Assembly (NCBI GenBank): GCA_035772405.1
Contig: JAYKKM010000156.1
Span: 1,397,501 to 1,461,500 of the forward strand
Direction of reading: 5' to 3'
DNA from: Chrysogorgia sp. JL179-B06
Taxonomy: Eukaryota; Cnidaria; Anthozoa; Scleralcyonacea; Chrysogorgiidae
DNA length: 64,000 nt
Positions 52,604 through 63,973 of this stretch are shown here, piece by piece (within the stretch, counting starts at the first letter, position 1; every line of letters begins with the position of its first letter). Made by a program: the position numbers and the translations under genes. The notes below the pieces were generated by a model. The model was not told where the DNA came from, searched no databases, and saw only the letters and a list, made by a program, of their open reading frames with translations.

Positions 52604-54672
52604 CTTGAAGATTAACAGAAAAACAAGAATGTAGTAAAAAAGTTATTAAACAAATTGTACAGTATGACATAAATTTTGCTATTTTTAGTTGATCAGCAAA
52701 CAGACTGAGGGGGAGGGACTGATTGACTGAAAAAATAGCAAATGATTTAACTTTTCACATCTCAAATTATTAGTTTGTTTATCTCCCATGCATTTGATTG
52801 GCTACGTTCTACTTGTAACACCCTTTTGGCATATACTGTATATAAGCCCTATTTAGTTTATTTTGAAATACAAATTGAATACTCTAAAAGGTTGGTGTAC
52901 TGACAAAATAGTGTGTTTGTTGCTTTCATATTTATTCTTATTGCAACTTCAGTATTTACAGTTTATATATATATATATTTACATAAACCTTTTTACACTT
53001 TTTGGAAGTATGTATTTTATATCTAGATATTTTGTAAACTTGAGTTTTTCAATTGTTATTGCAATTCAAGTATTTTATTAAAATTCAATTAAAATTCAAT
53101 ACAAGTGTATTACAAATATTTTGAAACTATTTTCGGCACGATTGCTGATTTGCATTGCATGCGAACTACGAACATACAACCGCTGACATGATGGATCGCG
53201 GGAGGGGGTCACAGAACGCCCGGGATAAATTGATTACCCTAAAATCTATCCTGCAAACCGGCGTACGGGACCTGGAACTTTTTGCCTCACTTTTTGCTTT
53301 AAAAATCGGCATTACGTCATCCATATGTGCTCGAAAGTGACTCAACTACCCGCTGCCTGTTTGTTTTCTCGACAATTCCTTCACAGGAAATTCACGTTGT
53401 TATGTCTTTCAATATTTTGTCTTTACTTTCTCGTGGAAGTATTCATCAAGGCCATGAAGGTTTCAGTGGCCAGTCTCGAGAAAAGCAGTGCTCTTTCATG
53501 AGTTTATCAGCGCTGTTAACAGCACAAGCTATTGGCTAATTGGGCTTCCAGTTACGAAGTGGAACTCGACAACCATCGACAATATCTTAGTACAAGGAGA
53601 CAACATGTTCCTCGTTAGGGATTTCTGTCGTTGAACAACTTACCAACCGTTGTTTGTTGCTGTTGGTTAGAAGACAACTTGTCCTGTCGATCAGTGATCG
53701 ACACAATTATATCGCCCGTTGAGGCACACAAATATATTGATCATACCCTTGTGGTGGAGCCCGTTGAGGAACAAAACAATATTGATCTGCCCAACTGTAT
53801 ATGTAATAAACTGTACATGGAACTGTCTTCAAGAAATTATTTACCTCAACTTTATGAAAATTCAGTGGATTTGTCCATTTTGTGAAAATTCAGTGCACAA
53901 TGGAAATTATTTGTGTGCCATGGATAACCATAATATTTGGTATGCAGTGAATACAATATTACAAGTTCTTTGGGAAAATAAAATACAGTGGTTGCAGTTG
54001 ACTGTGGTGTATTCCCAAACGACAATTACAGTATAATATGTGGAGTCATGGACATGTGCAATGAACTAATACATCAAAGATCTTGAAAGTATCGCATTCT
54101 CAACAATAAAATTTAGACGATATAAATAATGGTGCAACAATATCGTAAACATCTGTTACATACTATTTCTGGTATTTATTTGTTTAGCGCTTGCTTTGTC
54201 ATAACATATCAGACACTTGCGATTCCGCTGACAGATTTGCCACAGTAAGTACTAAGAAGCATGATTTATAGTGGCAGTGATTTATCAGAAATTTGTTTAC
54301 CAATCACCAACTACATACTGTAGTCATAATGTATACTGTCTATCAGTCAAAAGCCTTGCCAATTATATTCAGATAAGTGATAGTCATTTGTAATTTAAGT
54401 CTGCTGTATTTAAAATAATTGATAGAAATGTGTACATACTACAGTGGGTTCATTTTTGAAATTTTATCAAAAATTAGGCTTCCCATGACTTTTGAGGCAG
54501 CACTTCCCCTTGCGATAGTAACTTCTAGTTTAATGTATTTCGCAAACGAGTATAAATATATATATACAGTAGATACATGACTTTGTTATAAACTGTAAAT
54601 ATATATATAAACTGTAAGTATATATAATGCAAATTGTATAAATGAAGTAAATTATTATTGAGATATGGTATA
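52604..54672. other. Upstream/intron stretch without a recognised gene
   Basis: Open frames at 52863-53081, 53155-53340, 53327-53539, 53631-53885 and 53719-54036 are AT-rich or mixed and carry no motif. The segment 53160-53245 (gatcgcgggagggggtcaca; gaacgcccgggataaattga) recurs at 55190-55243 and 55808-55842, so it is a dispersed repeat. Confidence 0.4.
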
Positions 54673-54950
54673 TAAAATTAGGGAACGGCATCCCAATTCT
54701 TAATTGCATAGCGAAGGAAGCTGTCTTGTAATCGTTTAGTGCGACATTTCACAAGAGGAAAAGTCCGAGGGTCTTAAGCGATACTTGTGGTTTACACGAG
54801 TGGGTAGAATATCATGTATACGACTAGAATTATCTAATATAGATGAGTAAAAACTACGAGTGAGTGACTCATGTCGTTCATTAAGTGTAACTAGACTGAG
54901 TTTTATCAGGCGTTCATTGCTTCGTTGAACGTCTACATATATACAACAGT
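54673..54950 (-). pseudogene. LINE C-terminal fragment
   Basis: The minus strand reads QRSNERLIKLSLVTLNERHE, RIHDILPTRVNHKYRLRPSD and, after a frame change, LQDSFLRYAIKNWD. This is the C-terminal block of a LINE polymerase (RS...LPTR....Y.LR....). The fragment is short and frameshifted. Confidence 0.65.
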
Positions 54951-55243
54951 CAAAGCAAATAAGGAAAAATTGAAGGAGGGAGCTGACAGAAATTTGTTTC
55001 TAATATGATCAATGTGGAATTTCGTTGAAATGCTAAAATGAAAGTGATTTTATTTCTAGCCATAGTTAAAATCTATTGAAATGACGTTCATTTGTGATCT
55101 CTATGACATATTTACCGACGACAATGGTTTATAGATTTTATGCTCGCTAGTTTGTTCTACTCCCGGTTTCAAACGATGTTATATAATATTTTAGGAACAT
55201 ACCGCTGACATGATGACTTGGATCGCGGGAGGGGGTCACAGAA

Positions 55244-55807
55244 GGTCAGCACTAGAGGCAATCCACTGAGGGTCTTTAACCGAGTGGGGACTAGTACTAG
55301 TTGCTAAATTACATTTCTTACCCTGCCAGGTTATCTTGACTCTTAGATTACCAATAATCGCCAATTGTCAAATACTCTTAGATTACCAATAATGGGTAAT
55401 TCCACAACAATATATTGTAGAATTCTAGAACTCAACCCCAACACAACACCAATCCTAACCCAACCAAGTGGGGACTACGACTAGTTGCTAAATTATTCAA
55501 GTTTCTTAATTTTTTAAAACACAGGTTGGGGATTGGGCGGGGGGTTAGGGTTAGGAAGACACTTAAGGCGGGGGTTAGGGTTAGGATTTGTGTTGTGTTG
55601 GGGTTGGGTTCTAGAATCCTACAATTTACTGTTGTGGAATTACCCATTATTGGTAATCTAAAAGCATTTGACAATTGCCGATTATTGGTCTTTAATCATG
55701 TACTCCTAAAAACAGTTCAAAACAGTCAAAAACAGTTGGTAATATAGTAACTAGTCCTAGTCCCCACTCAGTGAAAGACCCTCGGTGGATTGCCTCTAGT
55801 GCTGACC
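55244..55807. mobile_element. MITE with 9-bp duplication and TTAGGG-like interior
   Basis: The ends ggtcagcactagaggcaatc and its complement are flanked by exact gtcacagaa (55235-55243, 55808-55816). The interior has ggttagggttagg and a segment (accccaacacaacaccaatc) shared with 32960-33015. The empty site is represented at 53198-53230, which confirms the duplication. Confidence 0.85.
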
Positions 55808-56029
55808 GTCACAGAACGCCCGGGATAAATTGACTACCAGATTTTAGACCCTGGAAATTCAGTCTCTGCTTCAAGGTAAACGTTTTTGCAGTATTGTAGA
55901 CCTTATAATATTTTTGGTAAATACCTGTAACTTACTTGAACCATGGATAGCTAGTAAAATAAATTTATTTCACTATCCATGATTGAACTGGTGAATCGCT
56001 CAGTAGCTGACTTCGTATTTATATACGTA

Positions 56030-56357
56030 CGCCATCTTCAAAACAAAAACACAAACTTTCGCCTATGTCTTCAGAAATAAACCACCCCCAAAGCTATAGA
56101 ATATATTAAAGGAAAGATAAATGATCTATTAACAATATACGTACAGCTTTATCCCTGTAGCTAACTTAGTTTTCTTTAAAAGCGGATGACCGAACATGCC
56201 CAAAAATATAATTTTCGTCACGGATACCATCTTGTAAACAAAAAACACGAACTTTCGGCTGTCTTCAACGAACATTTTCTTGAGAAATAATCAACTCCCA
56301 AAGCTACAATATATATTAAAACAAAGATAAATTATGTGTTTACAATATGCGTACAGC
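56030..56357. repeat. Imperfect tandem duplication, about 200-bp unit
   Basis: Two diverged copies share ccatctt..aaacaaaaa, aactttcg, ctcccaaagcta and acaatatacgtacagc. The second ends at about 56357. No coding role is evident. Confidence 0.65.
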
Positions 56358-57623
56358 GTATCCGGCTATCGAACATCCAAAAATAAAAAATAAAAAATAA
56401 AAATATGTACCTGCAAACCGCGTGGGGGCATGAAACCTTGCCTCACTTTTTACCGGAGCCTGCGTTCCCCCTGACCTGCGGGGGGAAACTGAGACTCGGA
56501 TATCCATCGCCGGAAACAGAAAAACATGGTTCCGGTTACGAAGAACGCATGCGTGACAATAAACCGGGAGGCCTGCGAACAAGCATTTACTTTGCCTTTG
56601 GCATAATTTGTCGGACGAGGTATTTATATTTTTCATGCTTTAGGAAAGTCTTTACAAAAACTGAACAAAAAATTTGAGATGAAGGCGCGCGAGGAACGAC
56701 GGGAAGGGGGAGAGAGCGATAGGGAATTGGGAAATCCTGCTCTCTGTACTAATTTGAGTAATCTCTATATAGAGATCAGCGAATGGGATTTGCAGCTAGA
56801 GACAGGAATTGCACCAACGCAATATTGGTCTGACAATATAAAATACTTGTCGATGACGTTTAAATTAAAGATTTATAGATAAAATACTATAACTATAGTT
56901 CGATGACAATTTTTAAATTATTCGCGTGAACATATACGCGCTACAATTGCCAAAATACCTAGGATATAGTAAATTATTCCAGTCAAACACTGACAAAATA
57001 TAGTTTAAATTGCATAACTATGGAGCCGTAACGTTGTCATAAAAGCTGTAAACAAGGATGGGTGATGACTGATGTATTATATTATATTATGTTGCTATGT
57101 GCTATTACTACCGACGTACCTGAGTTTGAATGATTTCCACCTTTACAGTGTATATATCGATTATCAAATACAATATATGCCGTTATAACGGCACTCGAAC
57201 TCGGCGGTATATCGTCGTTTAATATAAACACTCGTGCGCTGTTATTTAATACTCGAATACGATAATCACACGCGGTTTTCACCTACAAAGAGCTATTTAT
57301 ATAGACCAATATGGCATCGGCGTATTTCCCTTCTCTAGCTGCAAGTTTGTCAAGCGACTTCGTTCCAAAGCCAATTTGCAATGTTTCGATCAAATTTGCA
57401 TTGTTTCGACACACGATTTCGCAGGCTCTAAAATTCCCATTTATCGCCTTCCCATCAACCATTGCATTTTATCACCTTCCCATCAACCATTGCTGCACTC
57501 TATTGCTAGCCTGCGCCCCGTCTGCCCAGATAAAGGAGCATCAATATGAAGCGCTCAAGAGTATAGACCTTTTTAATAAGTCTGGCGTCAGCAGCCCTAT
57601 GACGTAGTTTGCGGCAAAGGGAA
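56358..57623. other. Unassigned stretch left of the second ISL2EU-like element
   Basis: The 57311-57607 frame (98 codons, plus) ends with QIKEHQYEALKSI, which recalls the Q-motif region of RecQ-like proteins, but the match is too short to call. A doubled word (cgccttcccatcaaccattg; caccttcccatcaaccattg) lies at 57446-57495. The sequence aggcgcgcgaggaacgacgg near 56684 matches the start of the minisatellite region on the other strand. Confidence 0.35.
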
Positions 57624-57929
57624 ACCCCGCACGGCCATCTCGTTTGTTGTCATTTTGCAACGCAAAGAAGAAAGCCCAGGAAAATGGTCAGTTTTACGTA
57701 ATTCTCTTTATTTAAAACTGAAAATACTTTCTAAGTTTATGATAGCTTGTATTGTCTTTGTTAGTTTTTTAAGTCTTACTTTAGTTTAGCTGGTAAACGC
57801 GTACATTTGGCGACGTACGAACTTTGCTCACTCCTCTTGTTTACAAATATATGCCACAATAAAAGTATAATTTCCAATTATTTCTTGATGTTGTTTCTTA
57901 AATTATCCAGTCTAATAAACGTGTATGTG
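57624..57929. promoter_or_regulatory. Left terminal inverted repeat with 5' exon
   Basis: Contains the start codon ATG (57684-57686) of the transposase, a donor gtcagt right after it and the acceptor ttatccag at 57910. Therefore promoter, first exon, first intron and the first codons of exon 2 are all in the repeat. The mirror copy at 62646-62951 provides the same signals to the nuclease gene. Confidence 0.75.
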
Positions 57930-59615
57930 CAGTGCCAAGGTGTGAATCGTCAGCAAATTCCATTAATCCAAGTAATAGCAGAAAAATAACATTTCACAAG
58001 TTCCCTTCGGATATCGCCAGGAAAAAGCAGTGGTTGTCGAGCATAAGAAGAGACGAAAACAAATATTTCCAGGTAAAGTCGGTCGTTTGGCAACATATAT
58101 ACGAACGAGGCTTTGTTTTAAGTTGTACGCTATATTGTATTATATTGTATTGTATTAAAATGACTAAAACCTCTATATAACCTCTATATTTTCATTTGGT
58201 TATAACAGGTGAGAAAATACACATTTGTATGTTCGCTGCATTTTAAAACTGAGGATATCGAGTTTAATCCGTTCTGCAGGAAATACTATTTGAAACCAAC
58301 TGCAATTCCAAGTATTTTTGATTGCTGGAACGATATTCCTCATGTAAGAAAACGAATGCCGACCCCGAGAAAGCCATATACTCTTATGCGTAAAAGAAAC
58401 AGTAATGTCGATACTGTTCCGTGCTTTCAGCAGACTAGCGAGGTTGATACCACGAGCAGTAAAACCCCTCTGGCAGCAATTTCACTGAATATATGTAAAG
58501 AAAACCACCCGGAAGAAAGCCACGAACCTCCTGTTGAGCAGTCAATTAAACCATGTAATCCGTGTATATCCAATAATATTGCCTTGAAAAATCTCGAAGA
58601 TAAATATAATGAATTGCTTGGAAAATATGAATTACTACAAACGACCAATTCACAGCTCAAAACAAAACTAGAGGACATTACTTTTTCTGTTGACTCCATT
58701 CCTGACGATAGCATCCAATTTTATACAGGATTTCCAAACAAACAAGTTTTTGAAGATGTTTTAGAGTATTTAAATCCAGGAGTAAACGGAGAAAATATTA
58801 TCTACGTGCGCAATGAAGGAAAGTCAGCCGACAACGAAGAAAAAGTTCAGAGAACAGGTAGACCGAGAAAACTGAAGACAAGAAATGAGTTTTTCCTAAT
58901 GCTGTGCAGATTGAGGGTTGGATTGCTTGAAACCGACCTAGCACAGCGTTTTAACATATCCGTTGGCTCCGTAAGCAATATTTTTCTGTCCTGGGTAAAC
59001 TTTGTGTATTTAAGACTTGGCTCTCTTGACATTTGGCCAACAAGGGAAATCATTAATGAGACCATGCCCATTTCATTTCGTGAGAAGTATCCGACAACAA
59101 GGGTAATCGTTGATGCTACTGAAATCAAGGTTGAAATGCCATCTTCCCTCGTACTTAAATCGCAAACTTATTCTAATTACAAGTCGGCAAACACCTTAAA
59201 AGGCTTAGTAGGAATTTCTCCTTCTGGAAATATTACATTTTTGTCGCAATTGTACACAGGCAGTATTTCGGATAATGAACTCACAGAACGGTGTGGAATT
59301 TTAAACTTACCTTTTGCACCAAATGACAGTATTATGGCGGATAAGGGATTTGACATTCAGCACTTACTCGATCCTATTAATGTTAAACTAAATATTCCAC
59401 CCTTTTTAAAAATGAAAAACCAGATGTCTGCTGCAGAAGTTGCAAGAACCCAACAAATTGCATCTGAGAGAATTCATGTAGAAAGAGCAATTAACAAAAT
59501 TAAGAATTTTCATATATTTGATAGAGTTATACCTCTGACCTTAGCAGGGACAATAAACCAAATATGGACAGTATGTGGATTACTTACTCTATTCCAGAAA
59601 CCAATTATTTCATAA
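57684..59615 (+). CDS. THAP-DDE (ISL2EU-like) transposase, three exons
   Basis: Exons: 57684-57686 (ATG only), 57911-58072 (54 codons) and 58209-59615, joined in phase 0, giving 523 residues. The THAP finger spans exons 2 and 3: VCAVPRCESS, ITFHKFPSD, KQWLSSIRRDENKYF, then YTFVCSLHFKTEDIEF. A coiled-coil linker follows, then a helix-turn-helix region (LRVGLLETDLAQRFNISVGS), and the DDE_4-type core with VIVDATEIKVE (D357), SIMADKGFDI (D433) and IHVERAINKIK (E480). It ends FQKPIIS. There is no C-terminal peptidase, unlike copy 1. All exon junctions have good signals (gtcagt/ttatccag, gtaaag/tataacag). It should bind the terminal repeats and cut the element out. No break is visible. Confidence 0.9.
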
Positions 59616-59712
59616 ATGTTATTTATGTAATTGTATGAACTAGATCAATTAGAAGTTGTATTTTTATCAACAGTATTATTATGTTAAAAATATATTATAT
59701 ATAGATCATATA

Positions 59713-59894
59713 CTGTGAACTCTATTTAAGCGGACACGGTGCATGACACCCCTGTAAGGCGGACACCTCTCTAAGGCGGACACATAATCTCGGCCGCTTC
59801 TAAATTACTTATGATAATAAAACTCTCTAAGGCGGACACCTCTCTTTTAGGCAGACAACAAATTTGATGTCTTGCTTAGAGAGAGAGTTCACTG
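59713..59894. mobile_element. pogo-like MITE between the two convergent genes
   Basis: Ends ctgtgaactct and agagttcactg, flanked by TA. The interior has repeated ctctctaaggcggacacctc. It lies in the intergenic stretch and does not touch either coding region. Confidence 0.65.
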
Positions 59895-59990
59895 TATATA
59901 GTCTTCATACACTTTTATACTTAGTATTTGTGTAATACAGCTCCTATATGTAAATATTATAATTATGGTAGTCTTACAAATTTAAAAAAG

Positions 59991-60190
59991 CAGTGGTGTA
60001 GCCATGCAACCAGTATGTATGCATGCAACAATTGCATGAACCAAGTTGCATGGTAGAGTGATGATCCTTTTAAACACCTAAAAATAATTCTGTACCAGCA
60101 TTTTGAACAGAAAATTATAAAATAATTTAAATCTTATGAATCCAGAAGTGCCATTGCACCAATGCACTGCTTGCATTGGCTACACCACTA
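59991..60190. mobile_element. hAT-like MITE
   Basis: The ends cagtggtgtagccatgca and tgcattggctacaccact are inverted. Repeated tgcatgcaa words lie inside. No 8-bp duplication, though the flank ctatatgtaaatatta occurs on both sides (59944 and 60187). Confidence 0.55.
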
Positions 60191-60466
60191 TATGTAAATA
60201 TTAATTATATACAGATGTAAGAATTACAATATATTCAATAATAATATTCTATTTACAGTAATGTACAGATATAATAATTAATAATTAATTGACAATATAT
60301 CACCCTTGTAAAAAGTTTAATATGTAAATAAATTAAATTGTAACTGTGTATTACATATAATTAATAATTTTACAGAATGAAAACATTGAATTTGCATTAT
60401 TAAAATAATTGCTTTTACTATTTGTATGTACAGTATATATGTACTGTTGCATAACTGTATATTGGT

Positions 60467-62586
60467 TCATGATTTACTTACAATAACAGGTAAGATGTTC
60501 TCATGGTAAAAAATTGTAAGCTGAGTTGCCATTTGATTCCAGAATTCCCTCTTGAAACTGATCCGCTCGATAATCAAACCTTTCTGGAAAAAAACAACAA
60601 AGTCACACCAGGGAAGACCACATATACCAAGCTGTCCTTGAATTTGATAATAATAGCTGTGATGTTCTTTCAGTCTTGGTTTACCATCCACTAAAGTACA
60701 AAAGAAATGTGGGTCCTTGCATGCTTCTTCTGGTTTTAGGTTTTTGAAACTGTATGGGCATTTTATCTCTATTATCCCTGGTCCATATATGCCATCAATA
60801 ACCTTCCTATCAGGTGATGTAGATAACCATGGCATCTGGGGGTTAATCACTGTTCCACACTGCAGTAACATCATGATTTCTTGTTAATGTCATGATGTTC
60901 TCATATGTTGCAGCAGCTTTGGCCTCATTATCAATTCCATATTTAATGGCAGGTATATTTGATATATCTCGCTGATTAATCAGTGTATCTTTTACGAATT
61001 TTTCATGTGAACTTGATTTACGCTTACAGACTGCCCCAAAATTACTGCTTGTTAGCCTATTCTTGCGCATGCTGAACCAGGTTGGATTATCACTTTGCCC
61101 TCTTGTTTTTTGTTCAACATCAACTGGATCACTAATGGCCAACGTCTCAAGAAATGAACATGTGTTGGAAGTATGTGGTCCAGCATAGGTGAAAACTGGA
61201 ACTTGAGCATGGGGAAGTTTCGGAAAGATGTTATCAACAACCAATGGGCGTTTGAGATTAGAGAAGTTTGTTAATACTTGAAAGTTAGCCTCAGTGGGAG
61301 AAAGTTGATAGCTGAGCACACTTCCTAAAGGTACTTGCACATGTAAATTTGTTGGAGAAATATCTTCAAATTTTGAATTGCATACCAAGTTGAATCCTAA
61401 ATTTGGGAATTGTTGGCTGAGTTTGTCTTTCAACTGTTGCACACCTTCATTATTTCTCACTGATGGTTTCCTTGCCTCATACAATGAACACTTTATTCCA
61501 GAAGAGGGTTTCTGACGATAATCAGGATTTATGACATCATATCCCATAATTGGTTCTGGTTTTATCCCCATTGTTCTTGGTTTATGCCACTGCTGAGGAT
61601 TGTCTGTGCATGTACCAATCTCAGGAAAGTTCTCTGCACCGATCTTTACAGTATGGTCAATCAAGTAAAGTAAAGCCATTGTATGGTTACAATAACCACT
61701 AGCACCAGCTACACAAGAACATTTGGCGTAAGTGACATCTCCATTACAGGAAAGAGTTACCAAAACAACATGAGGGGTTTCGTTCTTTTTTTGAGATTTG
61801 TAACATTTGCATTTCACATGACATTGGTGCTTGCTCTCTTCTGAAGGAAGGCTGGACTTTCCAAAAACATCAAAAACATAATTCTCATAAAAAAATTTGT
61901 ATCCCTTCTGTAATGGTTTTTCTGTTATATTTTCCTTTCTTGAACTTTTTTTGGCATGATTTTTTATATTTATATAGGAGAACTGTTTGGGAAGTACTTT
62001 TGTAGACTTTGTCCATTCTCCATGGAGCTCATCAGTAGGATATGTTTTCTCAACTCCAATTGAACACAAAGGACACTTAGCTTTAATGGACCGTGTATAG
62101 CACTTCCCTGGGTCTGGATCGACTAGCTTGAAATTTTTGTCAAGGTTATTCCTTGCCCTATAACAGAAAAGAACACGTTTCTGCATCAATTGCTGCAGGT
62201 TTTACAATAACTAATATACAACGCAATTGCTTATCGTGCACATTCTTTAAAGAAAGGATATAACGGAGATTTAAAACCAAATTTATTACCTTGATAGGAG
62301 CTCTGCTTTCGTCTCAGAACATCTAAACTTTAAATTTCTGCATCGTAACCAAAATTTCAGTTCGTTCTTTGTTGCTCTATTTACGTCTTTGTCAAACTCT
62401 GAACCTGGTATGTCCTCTGCTGTTAACTAGGTGAACGAATTGAAATATTTAATAACAACTTAGCCATTCGTTTGACATATGTTGGTTAACATGTCAACAT
62501 ATCAGGCTCGACTGAACATAAATGGCGTATGATATTTTATACACTTACGGACTTACCTCTCTGCATGTACACTGAGCTTCAGCCAT
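60467..62586 (-). pseudogene. SAP-SWIM-YqaJ nuclease of the transposon, one frameshift
   Basis: Coding exons: 62586-62557 (MAEAQCTCRE), 62426-62290 (SAP-like ATKNELKFWLRCRNLKFRC...KAELLS) and 62157 downwards, in phase with acceptors cacctag and tgttatag. The third exon encodes a Cys-rich part, the SWIM finger (CSCVAGASGYCNHTMALLYL) and the YqaJ/lambda-exonuclease domain: WFSMRKNRLTSSNFG, KYGIDNEAKAAATYE, then after a one-base frame change near 60860 CGTVINPQMPWL, TSPDRKV, GIIEIKCPYS and YYYQIQGQL. Metal-binding D and E-x-K are kept. The enzyme class trims DNA from ends. Its role in transposition is not established. If the frameshift is an error, the gene is intact, about 620 residues. Confidence 0.82.
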
Positions 62587-62645
62587 GATATTACTTCAAC
62601 TGTGACGTTACTGATGCTCCATTGAAATTACTAATATAGTTAAAC

Positions 62646-62951
62646 CACATACACGTTTATTAGACTGGATAATTTAAGAAACAACATCAAGAAATAATTG
62701 GAAATTATACTTTTATTGTGGCATATATTTGTAAACAAGAGGAGTGAGCAAAGTTCGTACGTCGCCAAATGTACGCGTTTACCAGCTAAACTAAAGTAAG
62801 ACTTAAAAAACTAACAAAGACAATACAAGCTATCATAAACTTAGAAAGTATTTTCAGTTTTAAATAAAGAGAATTACGTAAAACTGACCATTTTCCTGGG
62901 CTTTCTTCTTTGCGTTGCAAAATGACAACAAACGAGATGGCCGTGCGGGGT
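62646..62951. promoter_or_regulatory. Right terminal inverted repeat with 5' exon of the nuclease gene
   Basis: Mirror image of 57624-57929. On the minus strand it supplies an ATG (62891-62889), donor gtcagt and acceptor before 62664. Translation from that ATG would stop after about 19 codons, and the nuclease start at 62586 follows in the same frame after two stops. So here the repeat's ATG would act as an upstream ORF. Confidence 0.65.
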
Positions 62952-63464
62952 ATTATTCCCAAGAGTAATCTAAAGGCCGTCCTCGTTCTGTTTACAACGT
63001 CACTGAGAGCATTTTCACGTCTTTAGGACGACGGTTTAAACTTAGAAAAATTAGAGCTGTTCGCTATTAAGACTGACTTAAACAGTCAGACACTACAATC
63101 GTTTTAGTAATATTGAAGCGTTTTGGAGATCATAAAACAAGCTGCGAGTGTTAAATACGCTAGTCAATCGATCGTGGTTTAATTCAAATACTAATTTATA
63201 TTTCTTTCACGGCGCCGGCGCCGTCCTCGAATTAATACGGACAACGAAAGGTGGAGTATCTTTATATGAGCAGATTGTCCAGCCAAGCAAAATAATATTC
63301 ACCCACATAGAAGCCTTAATAGAAGATTAGAGAGGTCTTCCAAAATATTTTGATTTGTTTTATTATAAATCCATGACAGAAAAAGTGTTAATTATTCCAA
63401 TTATAGTCAGCCAATCAAAATACTTCCGGCGATGGATTTAACAAAGACGCGCAGGAAGTGAAAC
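62952..63464. other. Unassigned stretch right of the transposon
   Basis: A small plus frame at 63148-63330 and a GC-rich dyad (ggcgccggcgcc at about 63212) are the only notable points. No gene is recognised. Confidence 0.35.
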
Positions 63465-63973
63465 CACTGATCTCAAAAATAGGACTGGATCGAGCTTCTG
63501 TTGTTGCAAAAATGAAGCCAACAGCGGCCATATTGGAGTGACCACCTAAGGAGTACTGTGGCATCACAGACATGTTGGGGAGGATTCTGACATTTGCTAT
63601 TTAACTTTAGCAAAGGAAACATACTCGCTGGACAGTTATTAAATGTCAGAATTCTGCCTTTCCTCTCCGATTCACCACTGTATTCGTAATGAGGTCACTC
63701 CAATATGGCCGCCGTTTGCTCTAATTATCCAGTAAGAGAAGCCTAATATGAGACGTCAAATTAGGTTTAAGATTTTATGCATTTAATGTCAACAAAGAAA
63801 CTATATTGGCCAGACACTAAACCTATTTTGCGAGCGTCGCATTTCGATTTGCTTACAAACTCGGAGCTTTTGATGATCTCTCGTCAATTTGCATTATGCA
63901 AATATACAGGCTTCAAAATAAGCTCGTCAGATCCAATAGAAAGCTCAATCCAGTCCTATTTTTGAGATCAGTG
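63465..63973. mobile_element. 509-bp MITE, second copy, reversed
   Basis: Same ends (cactgatctcaaaaatagga) and length as 51314-51822, in opposite orientation. Flanked by agtgaaac (63457-63464, 63974-63981), 8 bases here against 9 in the other copy. The two copies differ at only a few positions by eye, so the family was active recently. Confidence 0.85.

Larger units (their letters stand above)
57624..62951. mobile_element. ISL2EU-like DNA transposon (copy 2), nearly complete
   Basis: The terminal inverted repeats span 57624-57929 and 62646-62951 (306 bases each) and read as exact complements by eye, starting accccgcacggccatctcgt. Between them are two convergent genes: a THAP-DDE transposase (plus) and a SAP-SWIM-YqaJ nuclease (minus). 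ISL2EU elements of animals are known to carry a transposase and a YqaJ-like second protein. A clear AT duplication was not seen at the ends. Confidence 0.88.

Noticed and set aside
57311..57607. 98-codon plus-strand frame as a RecQ-like helicase start
   Set aside because: Only about a dozen residues (IKEHQYEALKS) are suggestive, which is too short.
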